DNA of 62,632 bases from positions 1-62,632 of the forward strand of contig NZ_CAMQZG010000020.1 of the NCBI RefSeq assembly GCF_947039605.1. Direction: 5' to 3'. The position numbers and the translations under genes are program-made. The stretch's first letter is position 1, and each line of letters starts with the position of its first letter. This stretch comes from an uncultured Clostridium sp. Lineage in GTDB: Bacteria > Bacillota > Clostridia > Clostridiales > Clostridiaceae. Under the pieces are notes generated by a model that did no database searches, was not told where the DNA came from, and saw only the letters and a program-made list of their open reading frames with translations. Below are positions 57,465 through 62,632 of the stretch, in pieces.

Positions 57465-59855
57465 TTACTTTTTAACTCTCAAAACCCTCATTGCATTTAA
57501 AACAGCTAAAATAGCAACTCCTACATCTGCAAAAACAGCTTCCCACATTGTAGCCATTCCACCTGCTGCAAAAACTAAAACAATTAACTTAATTCCTAGT
57601 GCAAAAATAATATTTTGCCAAACTATTTTTCTTGTTCTTTTTGCAATTTTAATTGCATCTATTATTTTACTTGGCTCATCTTTCATGATTACAACATCTG
57701 CCGCTTCTATAGCTGCATCTGATCCTACGCCCCCCATTGCAATACCAATATCAGCTCTTGCAAGAACTGGTGCATCATTTATTCCATCACCAACAAATAT
57801 AACATTTTCTTTTTCCTTTTTATTAGAAAGTATATTTTCTAATCTTTCTACTTTATCTTGTGGTAATAATTCTGTATAAATTTCATCAAGCCCAAGCTCT
57901 TTTCCAACTATCTCTCCAGCCTTTTTATTATCACCTGTTAACATAACAGTTTTAATTCCAAGAGCTTTAAGTTTTTTAATTGCTTCTCTAGAATCATCTT
58001 TAATTTTATCACCAATTAAGATACTTCCAACAAACTCTCCATCTACTGCAAAATAAATTATTGTTCCTACTTCATTTATTTCAAAATAAGAAATATTATT
58101 TTCTATCATTAATTTAGCATTTCCTGCTAAAACTTTTTTATCTGATATATTTAAAGATATTCCTCTTCCTGCTATTTCTTCATAATCAGTAATTATATCT
58201 TTATTTATCTTTCCTTTAAATTCCTCAAGTATAGATTTTGCTATTGGGTGATTAGAAAGATACTCACTATATGCTGCAAGTTCTAATAATTCTTCCTTTT
58301 CCATCCCAGTTGGTTTTATATCTAAAACTTTAAATTTCCCCTCTGTAAGTGTACCTGTCTTATCAAATACAACAGTTTTAACTGAATTTAATGCTTCTAA
58401 ATAATTTCCACCTTTAATAAGAATTCCATTTTTAGATGCTGCACCAATCCCTCCAAAGAACCCTAGTGGAATTGATACTACTAAAGCACAAGGGCAAGAT
58501 ACCACAAGGAATACTAGTCCTCTTTCAAGCCACTCTTTAAAACTACCATCTTGCAAAATAAATGGTGGTACTATTGCAAGCATTGCTGCTATTATAACAA
58601 CTACTGGTGTATAATATCTTGAGAATTTAGTTACAAACTTCTCTGTTGGAGCTTTTTTATTTCCTGCATTTTCTACAAGTTCTAATATTTTTGATAATGT
58701 AGATTCTTTAAATATATTTACAACTCTAAGCTTTATCACACCATTTAAATTTATACATCCTGCTAAAACCTCATCATTTAGTCTAGCAGTTCTAGGTACT
58801 GATTCTCCTGTAAGTGCTGATGTATCAAGGCTTGTATTACCCTCTATTAGAACACCATCAAGTGGAACTCTCTCACCTGCTCTTACTAAAATTATTTCAT
58901 CAACTTTAACACCATAAGGTGAAATTGTTTTTTCTTCATTATCTCTTATAACCCTTGCAAAATCTGGTTTAATATCCATAAGTGATGATATTGATTTTCT
59001 TGAGTTATTAACTGCATAACCTTGGAACATCTCACCAATCTCATAGAACATTATAACTGCAACGGCTTCTGGGTGTTCCCCTATAAGAAATGCACCTATA
59101 CTCGCAATAGTCATAAGGAAGTTTTCATCAAAAATATTCTTAGCTCTAAATATATTCTTAACTGCTTTCCATACTGTTGGGTATCCTAAAATAACATAAC
59201 TGACTACAAATATTCCATCATTAACTTTATCACTAAAGCCTGAAAGCTGTGCTACTAAGAATAATATAACCCCAATAACAAATCTTGTTATATTAAAAAC
59301 ATTAAGACTTGATTCAACTTTAAATTCTTTTGGTTCCTCTGATATTTCTATCTCTTCATCATAATTTATTTCTAGTTCATCTATCACCTTTACATCTGGT
59401 TCAAGTTTAAATATTATATCTCTTATTTCTTTTTTTACTTTATCTATATCCTTTGCATCATTAAGCTTTACAGCTAATGTTTTTACTGTAAAATTTAATG
59501 TCGCTTCTTTAACTTCGCTAAGTGCATTAGTCTTTTCTTCTATTTTACCTGCACATCCTGCACAATTTAAATCTTTTAATGTAAGTTTAAAATTCTTTGA
59601 TATATTTAATTTCTCAACTACATTTTTTTCTTCTTCCCTAACTTTAACATCTGGTTCTAATTTATATATAATATCTTTAACTGTTGATATAATTTCGTCT
59701 TCATCTTTTCTGTCATTCAATTCAATTAATAGTGTCTTAGTTGTAAAATTTAAGCTTGCTTCTTTAACCTTTAAAAGTTTTGAAGTTTTATCTTCTATCT
59801 TTCTAGCACAACCAGCACAATTAAGACCATCTAAGTAAAGTTTTACCTCACTCAT
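57465..59855 (-). CDS. cadA: P1B-type heavy-metal-exporting ATPase (Zn/Cd/Pb, CadA/ZntA type)
   Basis: A 796-residue pump with two N-terminal HMA domains, each with a CxxC metal site (GLNCAGCARKIEDKT near 10 and DLNCAGCAGKIEEKT near 96). Then come eight hydrophobic helices, the membrane metal motif SCPCALVVSIP, the phosphorylation site VFDKTGTLTEG, HP motif SNHPIAKS, TGDNKKAG and GDGINDAPVLARADIGIAMG. The Gly-Val-Gly-Ser-Asp stretch after that motif and the Lys/Asp in the last helices (IIFALGIKLIVL and VFADVGVAILAVLNAMRV) are typical of Zn/Cd/Pb rather than Cu pumps. It is paired with an ArsR-family repressor upstream. AGGAGG precedes the ATG. Confidence 0.93.
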   Translation of the reverse strand: MSEVKLYLDGLNCAGCARKIEDKTSKLLKVKEASLNFTTKTLLIELNDRKDEDEIISTVKDIIYKLEPDVKVREEEKNVVEKLNISKNFKLTLKDLNCAGCAGKIEEKTNALSEVKEATLNFTVKTLAVKLNDAKDIDKVKKEIRDIIFKLEPDVKVIDELEINYDEEIEISEEPKEFKVESSLNVFNITRFVIGVILFLVAQLSGFSDKVNDGIFVVSYVILGYPTVWKAVKNIFRAKNIFDENFLMTIASIGAFLIGEHPEAVAVIMFYEIGEMFQGYAVNNSRKSISSLMDIKPDFARVIRDNEEKTISPYGVKVDEIILVRAGERVPLDGVLIEGNTSLDTSALTGESVPRTARLNDEVLAGCINLNGVIKLRVVNIFKESTLSKILELVENAGNKKAPTEKFVTKFSRYYTPVVVIIAAMLAIVPPFILQDGSFKEWLERGLVFLVVSCPCALVVSIPLGFFGGIGAASKNGILIKGGNYLEALNSVKTVVFDKTGTLTEGKFKVLDIKPTGMEKEELLELAAYSEYLSNHPIAKSILEEFKGKINKDIITDYEEIAGRGISLNISDKKVLAGNAKLMIENNISYFEINEVGTIIYFAVDGEFVGSILIGDKIKDDSREAIKKLKALGIKTVMLTGDNKKAGEIVGKELGLDEIYTELLPQDKVERLENILSNKKEKENVIFVGDGINDAPVLARADIGIAMGGVGSDAAIEAADVVIMKDEPSKIIDAIKIAKRTRKIVWQNIIFALGIKLIVLVFAAGGMATMWEAVFADVGVAILAVLNAMRVLRVKK

Positions 59856-59880
59856 AAAAAAAACCTCCTCTCTAAAATAT

Positions 59881-60176
59881 GGTCAAATATACCCTGTTAT
59901 ATATTTAGGTACATTCTTGCGGGGATTTTTCTTCTCGCCAATGACAATATATCGCGCATGTGATTAGGTGTTTGACATCAGGACAATAGAAGTCGGTCAT
60001 CCTTCCTCACTCTTAGAGCCTCAAACTGAAAATACATTCAAGGGTAAGTCTTTAGCTAAATATATAATCGGAGTTCACAGTGCAACAAACTTTCGCTACG
60101 TAGCACTCACTAAGGCTTGAAACCTACCAACAAGTATATAGATAAATATATTTGCCCACATTTTTCTATATTTGCC
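59881..60176 (-). ncRNA. Candidate structured RNA or small repeat element between repressor and pump
   Basis: About 300 bases without a gene, near 40 percent G+C in its core (24 and 23 of 60 bases at 59941-60000 and 60001-60060), while surrounding spacers are nearly pure A/T. The ends can pair: minus-strand TATACTTGTT (about 60140-60131) with AACAGGGTATA (about 59896-59886) and TAGGT with ACCTA next to it, enclosing local hairpins such as GTGCTAC/GTTGCAC. TATATTTGCC is repeated at 60147-60156 and 60167-60176, and its inverse-like GGTCAAATATA starts at 59881. It matches no riboswitch core I know. It may be a metal-responsive leader, a small RNA or a mini transposon. Confidence 0.45.
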
Positions 60177-60204
60177 TATATAATAGACTACTTATTGATT
60201 AGTC

Positions 60205-60576
60205 CTATTCGTTTATATGATTTAATCCCTCATTAAATATGTGTTTAACATGATCGTCGTCTAATGAATAATACACAGCTTTTCCTTCTTTTCTAAACTT
60301 TACAAGCTTTGCATTCTTTAGAACTCTAAGTTGATGAGATACTGCTGATTGGCTCATTCCAAGTGTTGTTGCTATATCACAAACACACATTTCAGCTTCA
60401 AATAAAGAGCATAAAATTTTTATTCTTGTGCTATCCCCAAATACTTTGAATAGTTCTGCTAAGTCATATAAAGTTTCTTCTTTTGGAAGCTTCTCTCTAA
60501 CTCTTAAAACTACTTCACCATGAATTGCGTTCTCTTCACATCTATCTATGCATTTATCTATATTCTCATTACTCAT
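60205..60576 (-). CDS. cadC: ArsR/SmtB-family metal-responsive repressor (CadC-like)
   Basis: A 123-residue winged-helix repressor. Metal sites of two kinds seem present: N-terminal cysteines (CIDRCEE) with CVCD in EAEMCVCDIATTLGMSQ (the alpha-3 Cd/Pb/Zn site) and the C-terminal DDDHVKHIFNEGLNH (alpha-5 site). The recognition helix is SQSAVSHQLRVLKNAKLV and the wing FRKEGKAVYYSLDD. A longer in-frame start at 60615 lies inside the operator; the ATG at 60576 has GGAGGG seven bases upstream and gives the family length. It should repress itself, and probably the pump gene, until zinc, cadmium or lead binds. Confidence 0.92.
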   Translation of the reverse strand: MSNENIDKCIDRCEENAIHGEVVLRVREKLPKEETLYDLAELFKVFGDSTRIKILCSLFEAEMCVCDIATTLGMSQSAVSHQLRVLKNAKLVKFRKEGKAVYYSLDDDHVKHIFNEGLNHINE

Positions 60577-60596
60577 TGTTTTCCCTCCAATTGTTT

Positions 60597-60618
60597 CATA
60601 TGAATGATTGTTCATATG
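60597..60618 (-). promoter_or_regulatory. ArsR/SmtB-type operator of the repressor gene
   Basis: A perfect palindrome with arms CATATGAA (60597-60604) and TTCATATG (60611-60618) and a six-base spacer, the usual 12-2-12 form for this family. It lies just downstream of the -10 box at 60630-60635, covering the expected transcription start. Confidence 0.88.
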
Positions 60619-60629
60619 TTCATACTTTC

Positions 60630-60658
60630 ATTATATGCATCTTCTTCCAAATGGTCAA
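60630..60658 (-). promoter_or_regulatory. Sigma-A promoter of the ArsR-family gene
   Basis: On the minus strand TTGACC (60658-60653) and a perfect TATAAT (60635-60630) are 17 bases apart, immediately before the operator. Confidence 0.88.
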
Positions 60659-60684
60659 TACTTTGTTGATTTTTTTCGCAAAAA

Positions 60685-60710
60685 AAGAAGCATAGTTTCC
60701 TACACTTCTT
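60685..60710 (-). terminator. Terminator after the phospholipase-C-like gene
   Basis: Minus-strand AAGAAGTGTAG and CTATGCTTCTT pair over 11 positions (two G-U) around a GAAA tetraloop, then U7. It overlaps the stop at 60709. Confidence 0.93.
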
Positions 60711-61302
60711 AGTTATATATTTTATTAGTAAATTTAATAGCAACACTGCTATTAAATTCTATTGAGTCCATTACATATTGTACAACGCTATTACATATAT
60801 AAGCTGCAAACACTAAATCATTAGAATATGATTCTGATTTTAAATATAATTTATGAGTATCTAATATAAATTGTTTTATACTAAAAAAACCAAATACTTT
60901 TATTCTATCATCAGAAAAAGCAAATGTTTTTGCAAAACCTGCAAGTTCCTTTTCATACTTAACATGCTTATTCATGCTATGTTTAAACTCCCACCTTTGA
61001 CTATGTGGCACACAAAAGAAATCACATAGAAAGTGGCATATAACACCAAGTTCTTGACTAAACCTAACTGTAGCACTCATCTTATTTATCTCATTATCAG
61101 ACAATGCACTAAGTGCTTTTATCTTATCAATTATCATATCAAAAGATTCATCCATATAGTGTTTTTTTAGCTTATACTTTGAAACCATATCTGGCTTCAC
61201 ATTTCCATAAAGGAAATTGTTATAGCTAACTTTTTCTCTTTTAGTAATATCTAGATTAAAATATACCTTTCTAGCTATCATTAAATGTGTATTAGCCATC
61301 AT
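60709..61302 (-). CDS. Zinc-dependent phospholipase C-like protein
   Basis: A 197-residue all-helical protein with the family pattern of zinc-binding His/Asp residues: NTHLMIARK at the N-terminus, NNFLYGNVKPDMVSKYKLKK then HYMDES, ELGVICHFLCDFFCVPHSQR and MNKHVKYEKEL. These match small clostridial relatives of phospholipase C/S1-P1 nuclease. There is no signal peptide and no C-terminal C2/PLAT domain, so it is not a secreted alpha-toxin; its substrate and location are unknown. GGAG lies about ten bases before the first ATG, and a second ATG follows directly. Confidence 0.8.
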   Translation of the reverse strand: MMANTHLMIARKVYFNLDITKREKVSYNNFLYGNVKPDMVSKYKLKKHYMDESFDMIIDKIKALSALSDNEINKMSATVRFSQELGVICHFLCDFFCVPHSQRWEFKHSMNKHVKYEKELAGFAKTFAFSDDRIKVFGFFSIKQFILDTHKLYLKSESYSNDLVFAAYICNSVVQYVMDSIEFNSSVAIKFTNKIYN

Positions 61303-61353
61303 ATTAAAGCAACTCCACTCTTTTTAATTTAAAGAGATTTAACTAGCTTATTC

Positions 61354-61950
61354 TTAGTATATATAATTTTGAATATTTCCACATAACTCTATGTTTATAG
61401 TATCATCCTTTAATGTCTTTTTATAAGAACAAAGGAATTCATTTAGTTCATTATCACTAAGACTAATATCTTTTATACTCTTTATAAATACAGTATTCCC
61501 ATCTAATTGTATTTCTATATCATTTATACTATTCTTTATTTTATATGTTGTTAAAGACTTTTTAGCGATTCTAGCCTTATACTTTTCTTCAAATCCCATT
61601 ACTTGTCTAAGCTCTTCGTAGCTTTCTTGTACATTAGCATTTTTAAACATTTTAGGATCTACTCCCATGTTTTTAAATGTACTTGGGTCCATATTTGCCA
61701 TTTGTTCTGATACATCATCCATGCTCATACCATACTTCGCTAACATTTCTTTTTGTATGTTTATAAGTTTTTCTTGTGAAATATTATTCTCTTGCATATA
61801 TGTGCTTATCTCTACAGATAATTGCATCATACTCATTTTACCTTCAGCCATTTTATAATATAAATCATATATATAATTTTCAAAACTATTTATATCTTTA
61901 TCTCTTACCTTATCTTTTAATTTACCAAAGTCTACTATGTTGTTATCCAT
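61354..61950 (-). CDS. DUF3867 family protein (function unknown)
   Basis: A 198-residue cytoplasmic-looking protein without membrane segments. The start IVDFGKLKDKVRDKDINSFE continues NYIYDLYYKMAEGKMSM; a middle Met-rich helical part (MDDVSEQMANMDPSTFKNMG) and the end LNEFLCSYKKTL fit the DUF3867 family, which I know only from clostridia. No catalytic pattern stands out. GGGAGGG precedes the ATG. It lies 51 bases before the phospholipase-C-like gene and may be cotranscribed with it. Confidence 0.8.
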   Translation of the reverse strand: MDNNIVDFGKLKDKVRDKDINSFENYIYDLYYKMAEGKMSMMQLSVEISTYMQENNISQEKLINIQKEMLAKYGMSMDDVSEQMANMDPSTFKNMGVDPKMFKNANVQESYEELRQVMGFEEKYKARIAKKSLTTYKIKNSINDIEIQLDGNTVFIKSIKDISLSDNELNEFLCSYKKTLKDDTINIELCGNIQNYIY

Positions 61951-62075
61951 GAAAAATCCCTCCCACTTTTAAAAAATATTATTTACTCTATCTTATCATA
62001 GTCTATAATAAATTCCCTACAATTAATTTATACTTGCCAAATTTTATATTTATTATACTCCTTCTTGAAAAAAAG

Positions 62076-62104
62076 AAAAAGGACTGATTTTCTCAGCCCT
62101 TTTT
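62076..62104 (-). terminator. Terminator after manC
   Basis: Arms 62076-62087 and 62093-62104 pair over 12 positions with one mismatch (AAAAGG-CTGA), with A and T runs on both sides, 16 bases after the stop at 62121. Confidence 0.9.
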
Positions 62105-62120
62105 TCTTTCCCTACAATCC

Positions 62121-62632
62121 TTATAAATAGTCCTTATATTCTTTGTTTTCACTTATTTTACTCAATAAATGTTTAATCTCTTGATCCTTATTTTTATCCA
62201 TAACGAGAAGTACATCACCAGTATCAACTATGACAAGATCTTTAAGTCCAAAACCTATAACAAGTCTTTTATTGCCAAATACACAACAATTTTCTGACTC
62301 ATCTAAGTAAACTTTCTCACTAACCGCGTTGGTATCTTTTGTTTCTAAGAATCTACTAAGTGCTGTAAAACTTCCTATATCATCCCAAGAGAAATCACAT
62401 TTAATAACAGTAGCCTTTCTTGTTTTTTGCATAACACCAAAATCAATTGATATTCCATCAACTAATGCATACTGCTCTTTTGTGACTCTTTCCTCATCTT
62501 CTTGCCCAATATGTCTATAAATTTCACTAAGGCATTTACTAAGCTGAGGAATATACTTATTTATTTCCCTTATAATTGTATCTGCTCTCATTATAAACAT
62601 ACCACTATTCCACAAATAAGTTCCTTTTAATA
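62121..62632 (-). CDS. manC: Mannose-1-phosphate guanylyltransferase, C-terminal part
   Basis: The reading frame is open to the right edge, so only about the last 170 residues are seen; the first residues visible are LKGTYLWNSGMFIMRADTII, which belong to the middle of a GDP-mannose pyrophosphorylase. SIDFGVMQKTRKATVIKCDF and WDDIGSFTAL follow, which are family motifs for sugar and phosphate binding. The end (DVLLVMDKNKDQEIKHLLSKI) lacks the extra phosphomannose isomerase domain of type II enzymes, so it is the short form. The product GDP-mannose would feed capsule or cell-wall glycan synthesis. Confidence 0.9.
   Translation of the reverse strand, partial: LKGTYLWNSGMFIMRADTIIREINKYIPQLSKCLSEIYRHIGQEDEERVTKEQYALVDGISIDFGVMQKTRKATVIKCDFSWDDIGSFTALSRFLETKDTNAVSEKVYLDESENCCVFGNKRLVIGFGLKDLVIVDTGDVLLVMDKNKDQEIKHLLSKISENKEYKDYL

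Noticed and set aside
57465-59855. Copper-exporting ATPase (CopA)
   Set aside because: Although it has CPC and two CxxC domains, the GGVGSDAAIEAADVVIM stretch, the last-helix Lys/Asp and the CadC-like partner favour a Zn/Cd/Pb pump.
59881-60176. Identification of this segment as 6S, SRP, tmRNA or RNase P RNA
   Set aside because: Some words recall these RNAs (GAGGAAGGATGACC, CCTGATGT), but the diagnostic cores, such as GGAAGGAAGCAGCC or GAGGAAAGTCC, are missing.

Overview
This is AT-rich DNA from a low-GC Firmicute, most likely a Clostridium sensu stricto species. The evidence is the crt-bcd-etfB-etfA-hbd butyrate operon next to its redox regulator rex, the NfnAB transhydrogenase, a type IV pilus locus, DUF3867 and phospholipase-C-like genes typical of clostridia, strong GGAGG ribosome binding sites, and intergenic DNA that is nearly all A/T. 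A complete urease operon means it is probably a ureolytic species. No rRNA, tRNA, CRISPR array, integrase or insertion sequence was seen. Almost every gene is on the minus strand, so transcription runs right to left; only two genes (28639-29304 and 50889-51434) are on the plus strand.

Layout. 1-86: start of a thioredoxin-reductase-like flavoprotein that leaves the left edge. 338-3210: three unrecognised membrane-anchored coiled-coil proteins, two clearly paralogous. 3774-4277: small membrane protein resembling an ECF vitamin-uptake subunit. 4362-4822: a run of hairpins between that gene and guaA. 4823-8172: guaB-guaA behind a guanine riboswitch with its own promoter and terminator. 8448-26415: type IV pilus locus, in transcription order two tandem copies of a PilV-like/PilX-like pair, pilD, pilB-pilC-pilA, pilM-pilN-pilO, then a pseudopilin and a large von Willebrand-A-like surface protein. 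26571-28497: groES-groEL. 28639-35316: a DUF1461 membrane protein, a TVP38 protein, a large GltD/Hdr-like iron-sulfur flavoprotein, a DMT transporter and 8-oxoguanine glycosylase. 35516-42494: ammonium channel and ureA-B-C-E-F-G-D. 42722-45000: nfnA-nfnB. 45093-51434: an orphan anchored protein, iron alcohol dehydrogenase, PnuC, and an ABC exporter flanked by two PAP2 phosphatases. 51508-57107: butyrate operon and rex, with Rex boxes before crt and rex. 57465-60658: CadA/ZntA-type metal pump and its ArsR-family repressor, separated by an unusually GC-rich 300-base segment that may be a structured RNA. 60709-62632: phospholipase-C-like protein, DUF3867 protein and the 3' part of manC, which runs off the right edge.

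How it fits together. Energy metabolism centres on flavin-based electron bifurcation: Bcd-EtfAB reduces crotonyl-CoA and ferredoxin with NADH, NfnAB couples reduced ferredoxin and NADH to NADPH, and Rex senses NADH/NAD+. Urease and AmtB form a nitrogen-acquisition block. The pilus locus holds all core assembly parts except a retraction ATPase. The least explained items are the coiled-coil trio, the duplicated pilus module with its VWA partner, the hairpin array after guaA, and the GC-rich segment between the metal repressor and the metal pump.
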